Shown here: positions 8,223 through 15,611 of the stretch, piece after piece | How the letters are laid out: every line of letters starts with the position of its first letter | How positions within the stretch are numbered: the stretch's first letter is position 1 | Origin: Candidatus Gastranaerophilales bacterium | GTDB lineage: Bacteria; Cyanobacteriota; Vampirovibrionia; Gastranaerophilales; Gastranaerophilaceae | Direction of reading: 5' to 3' | DNA length: 47,877 bases | Assembly (NCBI GenBank): GCA_944326465.1 | Contig: CALVEB010000015.1 | Coordinates: forward strand, 1 to 47,877 | Program-made: the position numbers and the translations under genes | Notes under the pieces: model-generated | What the model saw: only the letters and a program-made list of their open reading frames with translations | The model's database searches: none | Told to the model about the DNA's origin: nothing

Positions 8223-8723
8223 ATGTATGAGATTAAAAAGCAAATTTATTTGAATTTTACAAAAAACCAGAAGGCGGCTTTATGCAGCTTTTTGCGGGCC
8301 CTCGTTAAAAAAAGTCCGGAACTTTCCGCTGATGAGGTTTTTGACAAATTTATTGAAGATGAAACTTATTATCTTGAAATTAACAACTCCAGATTTGAAT
8401 TTTTGTCTGACATAATTGATGATGACTCTTTTATTAATGACACAAAATTATTTATAAAAGAATGCATAAAATACTATGAATACAAGAAAAAGCAGGAGCC
8501 GATAATTCAGGCACAAAAAGAGTTTGAAAAAAGAAAGCGGAAATTTTTACAGGAAGTTAAGATGAGTAAAGATGCTCCGACAAAAAAGCAACTTTACTAC
8601 TATGAAAAACTCTGCAAAAAATACAATCTTGAACAAAAAGAACTTACATCTAAACTTGAAGCACGCGATGAAATAGACAGGATTTTAAATGAGTATACAA
8701 GAGATTTTGAAAATATTGATTAA
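8223..8723 (+). CDS. Hypothetical charged helical protein upstream of prmC
   Basis: A 166-aa cytoplasmic protein very rich in Lys and Glu. An acidic N-terminal half is followed by a long basic coiled-coil-like helix (EYKKKQEPIIQAQKEFEKRK) and a C-terminal segment with KDAPTKKQLYYYEKLCKKYN. That last segment resembles short motifs seen in cyanobacterial and phage-related proteins, but no family can be named. The ATG lies 7 nt after a TATAAT, so translation is probably leaderless; a TTG one codon earlier is an alternative. The 3' end overlaps prmC by 35 bp on the same strand, implying co-transcription and coupled translation. Confidence 0.7.
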   Translation: MYEIKKQIYLNFTKNQKAALCSFLRALVKKSPELSADEVFDKFIEDETYYLEINNSRFEFLSDIIDDDSFINDTKLFIKECIKYYEYKKKQEPIIQAQKEFEKRKRKFLQEVKMSKDAPTKKQLYYYEKLCKKYNLEQKELTSKLEARDEIDRILNEYTRDFENID

Positions 8724-9522
8724 TGCAGGTATAGAGCCGAATGAGGCGGGTGTGGAAGTCAAAATGCTTATTGAACATTTTTGCGGCTACACACGCACAG
8801 ATATTCTTATGGGAAAAAAGTTAACCCCTGAAATGCTTGAAATAGTGAAAGAAAAAGCACAACTGCGCGCAAAGACACGAAAGCCAATACAGCACATTAT
8901 CGGATTTGCGGATTTTATGGGTGAAAAATTTATAGTAAACCCGCATGTTCTTATCCCGCGTGATGAAACTGAATTTCTGGTGCGAAAAGCTGTTGAAATT
9001 ATTAAGTCAAAAGGATACAAAATGGCTCTAGATGTTGGCACAGGCTCTGGCTGTATTGCATGTATGGTTGCAAAACTCACTGATTGTCAAATTATCGGGC
9101 TTGATATTTCTAACGAGGCTCTTAATACTGCTTTAGATAATGCTTCTCGCTTGAATCTTTTTAACAAAGCTATCTTTAGAAAGTCTGATATCTTTTCTAA
9201 TGTAAAACCGCGTGAAAGCTTTGATATTATTATATCTAACCCGCCTTATATTCCGCCTGCCGAAAAAGCAAATATACAAAAAGAAGTTACTTTTGACCCT
9301 GATATTGCTCTTTACACACAAGATGAAAAAGGGCTGGATTTTTATTACAAAATTACAGAAAAAGCTCCTGACATTTTAAATGCCGGCGGGTACTTACTTT
9401 TTGAACTCGGATTCAGGCAATCAAATGACGTAAAAAAAATTATGGAAAGCAACGGGTTTAAAGATATAGAAATAATCAAGGATTTAGCCGGAATAGATAG
9501 AGTTATTTGCGGTCACATTTAG
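8689..9522 (+). CDS. prmC: Release-factor glutamine methyltransferase PrmC (HemK)
   Basis: A 277-aa SAM-dependent methyltransferase that N5-methylates the glutamine of the GGQ motif in RF1 and RF2. Family marks seen: an N-terminal helical RF-binding domain (1-80), the VLIPRDETEFLV segment that opens the catalytic domain, the SAM-binding DVGTGSGCIA and the active-site SNPPYIPP. Length and order match the family. It overlaps the preceding gene by 35 bp and has AGGA upstream of the ATG. Its 3' end overlaps the convergent kinase gene by 20 bp. The prfA partner is not in the window. Confidence 0.93.
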   Translation: MSIQEILKILINAGIEPNEAGVEVKMLIEHFCGYTRTDILMGKKLTPEMLEIVKEKAQLRAKTRKPIQHIIGFADFMGEKFIVNPHVLIPRDETEFLVRKAVEIIKSKGYKMALDVGTGSGCIACMVAKLTDCQIIGLDISNEALNTALDNASRLNLFNKAIFRKSDIFSNVKPRESFDIIISNPPYIPPAEKANIQKEVTFDPDIALYTQDEKGLDFYYKITEKAPDILNAGGYLLFELGFRQSNDVKKIMESNGFKDIEIIKDLAGIDRVICGHI

Positions 9523-10912
9523 GCAGTGTAAAGGTAAATGTTGTATTCTCATCAGGCAGGCTTTTTACAAAAATTTTTCCGCCGTGCGCATCAATTATTT
9601 TTTTTGAAATGTACAGTCCGAGTCCTGTGCCGATACTTTTTTGTTTTTGAGCCAGACTTTCACATTTTTCAAATATCAAATTCGGGTTTTCAAGATTTAT
9701 TCCTATTCCGCTGTTTGTAATAGAAAAACATAAATTATTATCTTCTTCGTACAGGTTTACAAGAATCTTGGAATTCTTATTACTGTATTCTATAGCGTTG
9801 ATTAAAAGATTATTAATAACACGTTTTATTTCAAGACAATCAATATATGTTTCAATATTTTTAAGAGAAGATTTTATTTCAATATCTAAATTTTTATCCT
9901 GCAAAAGATATTTTACTTCTTCAACACATTGTATACTCAGCATTTCCAGCGAAAACAGTGTTTTGTGCAAAACCTGCTTGCCATTGTCAGAGCGGTATTT
10001 TTGCAGAATATTTTCAACCAGATTTTTCATATATTTGGCCGCCCCTAAGATATCGCCGATTATTTCGTTTTGAAAATCATCAAGAGAAGATTTTTGATTA
10101 TTTAGCAAAAGTTCAAGTGCACAAATTTCAGCGTTAACAGGACTCTTCAAATCATGCGTTACCATAGCGAGAAAAGTTTCTTTTTTATCTAATAAGGCAT
10201 CTTGAAGTCGTTTTGTTTTTAAGCTGTTGTAAATTTGAGAGCGTACAACATTTACATTAAAAGGTTTTTCTATATAAGCGCAGGAACCGAGATTAAACCC
10301 GAGAATTTTATTTTCAGGATCTGAAAGCGCTGAAATAAACATGATTTGCGCATCTGCATTAATAGTCGTACTTTTAATAATTTTAGCAAGATCAAAACCT
10401 GACATTTCAGGCATCATAATATCAAGCAGAAACAAATCGAACTTTTCAAGGTTAACTATTTTACTTGCTTCAATTGGTTTTATATAAGTTGTAAGTTCCA
10501 ACCCGAGCGGAGAAAGAGTTTCAACCAGCAAATCAATATTCATCCGGTTGTCATCTACAATCATTACTTTCATGCCTTTCAGGAATAGCGGAGAAATATT
10601 ATCAAACAATTCCGGCTTATGCTTATCTTTAAAAAATTCCTGAACAAGCCTTGCGTCGACCGGATAAGAAATAACGTTTTTAACACCGCAGGAGTTTGCT
10701 GTTAAAATATTTTTTCTTGAGATATCTTCAGAAGCAAGCCAGACTTCCAGATCAGGATTGTCGCGGCAAATTTTACGGATGAGATTTGTATCTGAAAAAT
10801 CTGTTTTAATAATACAAAGAGCCTTTTTAGAGAGGTCAACGCCTGACAGATTTTTAACATTTTCGACAAATATCAGATTTTCGTTTTCAACCCTGCTAGA
10901 TAGTTCATACAT
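9503..10912 (-). CDS. Receiver-histidine kinase with N-terminal receiver domains
   Basis: A 469-aa soluble two-component protein. Residues 1-100 look like a degenerate receiver without the phospho-acceptor Asp. Residues 113-230 are a complete receiver: acidic pair D120/D121, phospho-Asp D164 in FLLDIMMPEM and Lys216 in YIEKPF. A HisKA domain follows, with H253 in VTHDLKSPVNAE, then an HATPase with an N-box (NNLLINAIEYS), G1 (SGIGI) and G2 (GTGLGLYISKKI). There is no membrane segment, so it senses an internal or relayed signal. Receivers ahead of the kinase are the reverse of classical hybrid kinases. The ATG follows TACAAT by 6 nt with no Shine-Dalgarno, a leaderless-type start. It flanks the candidate oriC, which hints at, but does not prove, a cell-cycle role. 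Confidence 0.88.
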   Translation of the reverse strand: MYELSSRVENENLIFVENVKNLSGVDLSKKALCIIKTDFSDTNLIRKICRDNPDLEVWLASEDISRKNILTANSCGVKNVISYPVDARLVQEFFKDKHKPELFDNISPLFLKGMKVMIVDDNRMNIDLLVETLSPLGLELTTYIKPIEASKIVNLEKFDLFLLDIMMPEMSGFDLAKIIKSTTINADAQIMFISALSDPENKILGFNLGSCAYIEKPFNVNVVRSQIYNSLKTKRLQDALLDKKETFLAMVTHDLKSPVNAEICALELLLNNQKSSLDDFQNEIIGDILGAAKYMKNLVENILQKYRSDNGKQVLHKTLFSLEMLSIQCVEEVKYLLQDKNLDIEIKSSLKNIETYIDCLEIKRVINNLLINAIEYSNKNSKILVNLYEEDNNLCFSITNSGIGINLENPNLIFEKCESLAQKQKSIGTGLGLYISKKIIDAHGGKIFVKSLPDENTTFTFTLPKCDRK

Positions 10913-11006
10913 ATATCAATTGTACTAAACAACAGCCTAAAAACTATTCCCCTGTCAGGCTACTTTTAATGAAAATATTGCGGCTGGTTGTATTCCTTTT
11001 TTACAA

Positions 11007-11257
11007 TGTAGAAAACTGCATGAATTTTTGTAGAAAAAACATGAGTTTTCTACATTTTTCTATGAATATAGATTTTATAAATTGTTTTCTACATTTTTTA
11101 TAAATATTTTCTACAAAATATTCTACTTCCAAAAATCAATAATAACAATAGTTTCACAAGCTTTTCTACAAATAAATCGAGCTTATTACTACTATTATTA
11201 TTTAAATAAATAATTATTTTTATAATTAATATATAATAGTTTTTTGGCTGTAGAAAA
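11007..11257. other. Candidate chromosomal replication origin (oriC)
   Basis: Seven exact copies of the 9-mer TTTTCTACA, one base from the cyanobacterial DnaA box TTTTCCACA, occur in 251 bp: forward at 11046, 11085, 11107 and 11162; reverse (TGTAGAAAA) at 11007, 11029 and 11249. Near matches are at 11056 and 11119. After the box at 11162-11170 come a short GC-containing linker (TCGAGC) and six triplets TTA-TTA-CTA-CTA-TTA-TTA (11183-11200), the complement of the DnaA-trio motif, then an almost pure AT tract (11201-11240). This is the order of a bacterial basal unwinding system. dnaN begins at 11386; dnaA is not in the window. Confidence 0.8.
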
Positions 11258-11343
11258 AGTAGAATGCTTTTTTCTTACTTTTTACTTTTGTTTTCAAAGG
11301 TTACAATTTGTTTAATCAAAATGCTGCAATCTTTATTTTATAT

Positions 11344-11349
11344 TATAAT
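11344..11349 (+). promoter_or_regulatory. Probable dnaN promoter -10
   Basis: TATAAT lies 36 bp before the dnaN ATG; a strong AAGGAG follows at 11374-11379. The -35 is not clear. Confidence 0.5.
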
Positions 11350-11385
11350 TTAATTACAGAAACAATGATTGAAAAGGAGTGGATT

Positions 11386-12507
11386 ATGAAATTTCTGGTT
11401 AAAAAAGAAGATTTGTATAATGGAATAAAAATAGTAGAACGCGCAACAAGCATGAAAGCATTACAGCCTGTGCTTTTGAACATTCTTATTGAAACAATAG
11501 ACAACGCTACAATTAAACTGGTTGCAACAGACTTAGACCTGACAGTGATAGCATACGTTAATGCTCAGGTCGAAGAAGAAGGAAAAATTACACTGCCTTC
11601 AAAAACACTTAATGAAATTGTTTCAAAACTTGGCGATAAATTAATAACCTTTGATATGAATAACGATGAAACAACCGTTAATATAACATGCCAAAATTCA
11701 AAATTTGACATAATCGGTATTTCTGCAAATGAATTTCCTCCGGAATTTTCTAATATAGAAGTAAATGAAGAAGATTGCTTTGAAATAGCACTAAAACCTT
11801 TTGTAAAAGCTGTACGTCAGGCAGGTTTTGCAGCAGCAGGATATGAAACAAGCAACCTGCTTTCAGGTATAGTCTGCGATATTACGGGCAATACTCTTGA
11901 AATAGCTTCAACAGACGGAAACAGACTTGCCCGCGTTAGAGAAAAAATAGAAAATAATGAAAATAAAAACAGCCAGCTGATAATCCCTTCAAAAACCTTG
12001 AATGAATTTATCAAGATGAGCGCGTTTTTAGATGATGAATCAATTAAACTTTATACAGAAAAAACAAAATTGATAATAAAAACAAATACAACAACAACAG
12101 TTTCAAGATTGCTGGAAGGTCAGTTCCCAAAATATAACCAGCTTATTCCGGCAGAAAGCCCTAAAACTGCAATTATAAATGTTGCACAGATGATTTCTGC
12201 GCTTGATCGTGTATCTATTATGGTTAACGATAAAACAAGTATTGTTAAACTTGATTTTAGCGAAAATAATCTGAAACTTACAGCAGATACACCTGATTCC
12301 GGTAAGTCAGAAGAAAATCTTGATATTGATTATAAATCAGAAGATTTAACAATTGCATTCAATTACAAATATGTTCTGGAAGCTTTGAAAAACATAGAAG
12401 CAGATGAAGTAAAATTCGGATTGAATACAAGCCTTTCAGCAACTGTTTTGAAACCAAACAGCGAAGAAGATTTCGTATGCTTGATTATGCCGGTTCAAAT
12501 TAGATAG
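11386..12507 (+). CDS. dnaN: DNA polymerase III beta subunit (sliding clamp)
   Basis: A 373-aa beta clamp, the expected length, with three repeated clamp domains. Recognisable stretches include MKFLVKKEDLYNGIKIVERA at the N-terminus, KITLPSKTLNEIVSKL, GYETSNLLSGIVCD and the C-terminal LIMPVQIR, close to the universal MPxR-type ending. It forms a ring on DNA that tethers polymerase III. The ATG at 11386 is chosen because of AAGGAG ten bases upstream; earlier in-frame starts add 26 residues not expected in the family. It lies just right of the candidate oriC, as in some cyanobacteria. The C_GCAxxG_C_C gene follows after 11 bp. Confidence 0.95.
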   Translation: MKFLVKKEDLYNGIKIVERATSMKALQPVLLNILIETIDNATIKLVATDLDLTVIAYVNAQVEEEGKITLPSKTLNEIVSKLGDKLITFDMNNDETTVNITCQNSKFDIIGISANEFPPEFSNIEVNEEDCFEIALKPFVKAVRQAGFAAAGYETSNLLSGIVCDITGNTLEIASTDGNRLARVREKIENNENKNSQLIIPSKTLNEFIKMSAFLDDESIKLYTEKTKLIIKTNTTTTVSRLLEGQFPKYNQLIPAESPKTAIINVAQMISALDRVSIMVNDKTSIVKLDFSENNLKLTADTPDSGKSEENLDIDYKSEDLTIAFNYKYVLEALKNIEADEVKFGLNTSLSATVLKPNSEEDFVCLIMPVQIR

Positions 12508-12518
12508 GATTTTAATAA

Positions 12519-12917
12519 ATGAAAGAAAAAGCAGTAGAATATTATTTAAAAGGCGGCTGTTCATGCGCAGAAAGCATTATAAAAGCTGCTATTGATGCAG
12601 GTTTATGCGCAGAAAACATGCTGCCTTGTTCAACTACATTCTCAGGCGGCATGTCTTCCGGATGCCTTTGCGGGGCTGTCGCAAGCTCTCAAATAGTTCT
12701 TGGATATCACTTTGGCCGTGATAATAAATTTAATAACCCTGTTTGCGCCCGCGAAAAAGCAAAAGAGTTTGTGGATGAATTTAAAAAAAGGAATAAAGTA
12801 ACCTGCTGCCGCGTTTTATCAGCCGGCCTTGAAGGTATGGCAAGAAAAGAACACTGCTCAAAACTTGTTGCAGATGCGGCTGAAATATTGGAAAGTATGG
12901 TAACTGTAAAAGTTTAA
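12519..12917 (+). CDS. C_GCAxxG_C_C family redox protein
   Basis: A 132-aa protein with the conserved cysteine pattern of the C_GCAxxG_C_C family (putative redox-active proteins found mainly in anaerobes): GGCSCAESII near residue 13, then FSGGMSSGCLCGAVAS, then NPVCAREKAKEF, TCCRVL and EHCSKLV. Eleven Cys in so short a chain suggest a metal centre or disulfide chemistry. No signal peptide is present, so it is cytoplasmic. It starts 11 bp after dnaN with an AGGA upstream and is probably co-transcribed with dnaN and the endonuclease IV-like gene. The substrate is unknown. Its presence fits an anaerobic lifestyle. Confidence 0.85.
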   Translation: MKEKAVEYYLKGGCSCAESIIKAAIDAGLCAENMLPCSTTFSGGMSSGCLCGAVASSQIVLGYHFGRDNKFNNPVCAREKAKEFVDEFKKRNKVTCCRVLSAGLEGMARKEHCSKLVADAAEILESMVTVKV

Positions 12918-12931
12918 AACAGGAGTATTCT

Positions 12932-13780
12932 TTGCAAAATTTATATAAATTCGACAGATTAAATTTTTTGACAGCCGGAATGCCGCTTTCAACAGGTAAA
13001 GGCAGCTATAATGCGGCATTAGATATTTTGAATAATCTTGATTTGGACGGTATGGAACTGGAATTTGTCCACGGTGTCAGGATGACCGAAGAAACAAGAG
13101 GGTTGGTAAGAAAAAAATCAAAAGAAAATAATTTGTTGTTAACCGCACACGGCCCTTTTTATATAAATCTTAATGCAAAAGAAGAAGACAAAGTGGAAGC
13201 AAGCGTCCAAAGGGTTCTGGATACGGCCGTAACTGCGTATGAAGCAGGAGCATACAGTATAACATATCATGCTGCATATTATATGGGCGGCGATAAAGAA
13301 AGCGTTTATAAACAGGTTTTCCGTCAAACAGAAAAAATAATTTCTGTATTGGAACAGGCAAATATTAATGTCTGGATTAGACCTGAAACTACCGGAAAAC
13401 CTACACAGTGGGGAGATCTGGATGAGATAGTAAATCTTTCAAAAGAGTTTGAACAGGTGCTGCCTTGCGTGGATTTTTCACATCTTCATGCTCGTTCTGC
13501 AGGTAAATACAATACTTATGATGAATTTGCAAGCATTCTGGAAAAAATAGGCAAAGAATTGGGCAGCTACGCACTGGAAAACTTTCACGGTCATCTTGCA
13601 GGTATTGAATATACTGCAAAAGGTGAAAGACAACATCTTAATATGCTGGACTCCGATATGAATTACAAGGATTTACTCAAAGCACTCAAAGACTTTGATG
13701 TGCGCGGAGTTCTTGTATGCGAAAGCCCTAATATAGAAGAGGATTGTAAACTTTTCAAAGATTATTATATGTCACTGTAA
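12932..13780 (+). CDS. Endonuclease IV / xylose-isomerase-like TIM-barrel protein
   Basis: A 282-aa TIM-barrel protein of the AP endonuclease family 2 (endonuclease IV, Nfo-like). Metal-binding positions expected of the family are visible: His in LTAHGPFYINL, His in ITYHAAYYMG, Glu in IRPETTGKPTQWG, Asp and His in CVDFSHLHAR, His in NFHGHLAGIEY and Glu in VCESPNIEED. Such enzymes cut DNA at abasic sites using three zinc ions. The start is a TTG at 12932 with AGGAG (12921-12925) at proper spacing; no ATG fits. It is slightly closer to archaeal-type Nfo than to E. coli Nfo in length. A sugar isomerase is a weaker alternative. Confidence 0.83.
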   Translation: MQNLYKFDRLNFLTAGMPLSTGKGSYNAALDILNNLDLDGMELEFVHGVRMTEETRGLVRKKSKENNLLLTAHGPFYINLNAKEEDKVEASVQRVLDTAVTAYEAGAYSITYHAAYYMGGDKESVYKQVFRQTEKIISVLEQANINVWIRPETTGKPTQWGDLDEIVNLSKEFEQVLPCVDFSHLHARSAGKYNTYDEFASILEKIGKELGSYALENFHGHLAGIEYTAKGERQHLNMLDSDMNYKDLLKALKDFDVRGVLVCESPNIEEDCKLFKDYYMSL

Positions 13781-13869
13781 TATACATTATTTGCAGTATA
13801 TTTTAAAGTTTTATTTAAAGCCGGCCGTTATAATAACTATTGCAATTTATAAAAATTTTGAGGCATCCT

Positions 13870-14232
13870 ATGTTTAATTCTGTAAATAATCCATTTAACA
13901 GACCGATAGAGTCGTCAACTTCGTCTGACAGCAATCGGCAGCATCAGCAGGAGAAAAAAGAGAGTGAGAAAAAATATCTTGAACAGGAAGAAAATGATGA
14001 AGTTAAACTCGGCGGTTTGCCAATTTTAACAGAAGATGAGATTCTTTCTATGACAAGAGGGTATATAAATAATTTGAAACAAGAGCATGAAGCAAATGAG
14101 AAAACCATAAAAAAGCTGGATAAATATCTTGAAAAATTTGACGTGAAGAAGTTTATGAAGAAAAATCCGAATTTAACAAGTCCAGATTTTTATATGGTTA
14201 TGTATAATGAAACAGAAGGTCTGGTAAAATAA
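13870..14232 (+). CDS. Hypothetical protein, 120 aa
   Basis: A hydrophilic protein. Its first 45 residues are low-complexity (many Ser, Gln, Glu, Lys) and look disordered; the C-terminal half is helical. The ATG at 13870 has GAGG nine bases upstream. The C-terminal part (ITxMTRGYINNLK ... KFDVKKFMKKNPNLTSPDFY ... MYNETEGLVK) aligns by eye with the C-terminal part of the next gene's product (KARNYVANIL ... TFDAARFIKMYGPFSTTAEV ... MYAVTSHMVK), so the two are probably divergent paralogues sharing a small C-terminal domain. The function is unknown. Confidence 0.65.
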   Translation: MFNSVNNPFNRPIESSTSSDSNRQHQQEKKESEKKYLEQEENDEVKLGGLPILTEDEILSMTRGYINNLKQEHEANEKTIKKLDKYLEKFDVKKFMKKNPNLTSPDFYMVMYNETEGLVK

Positions 14233-14307
14233 CTTAATAAACCCTAAAGTTTTAAGTAAAAAAATCCGTAGAGAAGAATGAATACTTTAAATGAAAGGAT
14301 GGTAAAT

Positions 14308-14697
14308 ATGGAAATTAACAATGTATCAGGAGCTTACACATCAGCAGCAAAAGTAACGGAAACCGACGACGAAAAAGAAACGAAAAAAGCGCAGGAAGAA
14401 GAGGCAAAAGAAGCCAAAGTCGGTGAAAAAGAAGAGAAAGATACAGTTGATTTGTCACAGGATGATGATTACGGCGAGGATGGCATAGAAGATAAGGCAA
14501 GAAATTATGTAGCGAATATTCTAGCGAATACCCAGCTTACAGATGAATCAAGGGCATTAATCCAGCAGTACATGGCAACGTTTGACGCAGCGCGATTTAT
14601 AAAGATGTACGGCCCGTTTAGTACAACGGCAGAGGTTTCAGCAGCAATGTACGCTGTAACATCACACATGGTTAAATACCAGCAACAGGATGAATAA
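14308..14697 (+). CDS. Hypothetical protein, 129 aa, probable paralogue of the preceding gene
   Basis: The ATG at 14308 is chosen because AAAGGATGG lies just upstream; an earlier in-frame ATG at 14278 has no such site. Residues 15-60 are a strongly charged, Glu/Lys/Asp-rich, probably disordered segment. Residues 65-120 form a helical domain with conserved aromatic and Met positions (ARNYVANIL, FDAARFIKMYGPF, AAMYAVTSHMVKY) shared with the 120-aa protein encoded just upstream. There is no signal peptide or membrane helix. A clear terminator follows. The role is unknown; the disordered N-tail plus small C-terminal domain suggests a binding partner or adaptor. Confidence 0.68.
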   Translation: MEINNVSGAYTSAAKVTETDDEKETKKAQEEEAKEAKVGEKEEKDTVDLSQDDDYGEDGIEDKARNYVANILANTQLTDESRALIQQYMATFDAARFIKMYGPFSTTAEVSAAMYAVTSHMVKYQQQDE

Positions 14698-14726
14698 GTT
14701 TGATTGCGTGATTTTTGATAAAAAAG

Positions 14727-14756
14727 AGGCAACGTAGTTTATCTACGTTGCCTTTT
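14727..14756 (+). terminator. Rho-independent terminator
   Basis: An 11-bp stem, AGGCAACGTAG / CTACGTTGCCT, with a TTTAT loop, followed by TTT. It ends the two-gene unit 13870-14697. Confidence 0.85.
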
Positions 14757-14770
14757 ATGTATATACCGGG

Positions 14771-15210
14771 CACCCGCGAAAGTTCAACGGCGCCCGTTAT
14801 ACGTTCCTCTCCAAGGAGGGTGGACGAAGTCCACTTTTACACATGGGTAGCCGCTTACGAAAAACAGAGCCTGAAGAAATTCTAGGAAGGGGGTCAATTG
14901 TGCGCGTCCCACCAATACCTCTACGTCATGCTGAACTTGTTTCAGCATCTAGCCACCGTCGAATTTCACGGGTATTCGAAACGTCCCCCGCAGGGACGCA
15001 ACATGGGCCAGACCCTGAACCAAGTTCAGGGTGACATGAAAATGTTGGACTGTACACCCGCTAAGCCAGTGGAGCCTTCTAATTGTGTACGTCCAACATG
15101 CTTTTCTACGTCATCCCGCAACGGTAAAGAGTGGGTTAAGCGGGCATTGTCACCTTGCGGGGCAGACGAAGTCTGCTCTTACACACTGGACACCCGCTTT
15201 ACTGTTAATC
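14771..15210. repeat. Block of dispersed repeats
   Basis: A 440-bp non-coding block made of several repeat types. Hairpin cores lie at 14820-14834 (GTGGACGAAGTCCAC) and 15162-15176 (GCAGACGAAGTCTGC), the latter followed by the tail CTCTTACACACTGGACACCCGC-like sequence. Bases 14932-14958 (GTCATGCTGAAC...TTCAGCATC) form a palindromic unit. Bases 15013-15037 form a second palindromic unit (CCTGAACCAAGTTCAGG core). Bases 15093-15160 match 691-754 in inverted orientation. Short open frames across this block are repeat-derived and are not called as genes. Confidence 0.8.
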
Positions 15211-15287
15211 CTCTATTTAAAGGATTAAAAAAGTATCCGGATGCCTTAAAATATTAATGGGTTAGTAATAATTATTTGGGAGTGGAT

Positions 15288-15518
15288 ATGGAAGTTAAAG
15301 ATTATTTGTTTGAGGATGACGAATTTTTACCGCAGACTAACGGTGAAATTTCTGATTCTATTACTCAAAACTGGACTGAACAGGCGCTTGAATGTTACTC
15401 TATCGGTTGTGATTGCAGCAAGTGCTCTCTCGCAGGCGGAAAATACTCTTTCGTATGTCAGATGCCCAAAGTTATTGAACTTTTGCTTAAATCAAGCGGG
15501 CAGCCTAAACTCGCCTGA
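15288..15518 (+). CDS. Cys-rich mini-protein, 76 aa
   Basis: A small acidic protein with a compact cysteine cluster, CYSIGCDCSKCSL, and a further Cys in YSFVCQMPKV. The C-x4-C-x-C-x2-C spacing suggests a zinc or iron-sulfur site. The ATG at 15288 is preceded by GGGAG (15278-15282); the frame is open a few codons further but without benefit. No signal peptide is seen. I do not recognise a family. It stands alone between the repeat block and the TolC-like gene and has no clear terminator. Confidence 0.68.
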   Translation: MEVKDYLFEDDEFLPQTNGEISDSITQNWTEQALECYSIGCDCSKCSLAGGKYSFVCQMPKVIELLLKSSGQPKLA

Positions 15519-15611
15519 TATTTATTAAATACATGAATTTTAGTTTACAATATCTTGATTATAATTGTATTTTATTGCAAAATATTTTGCGCTATCAAAA
15601 AATTTTTTACT

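Noticed and set aside
11007-11257. Repeated 9-mers as a CRISPR or iteron array
   Set aside because: The repeats are only 9 bp, in both orientations and irregularly spaced, which fits DnaA boxes and not CRISPR; no plasmid Rep gene is nearby.
14843-15257. Open frames of 63 and 119 codons
   Set aside because: They lie wholly inside the dispersed-repeat block and lack a ribosome site.
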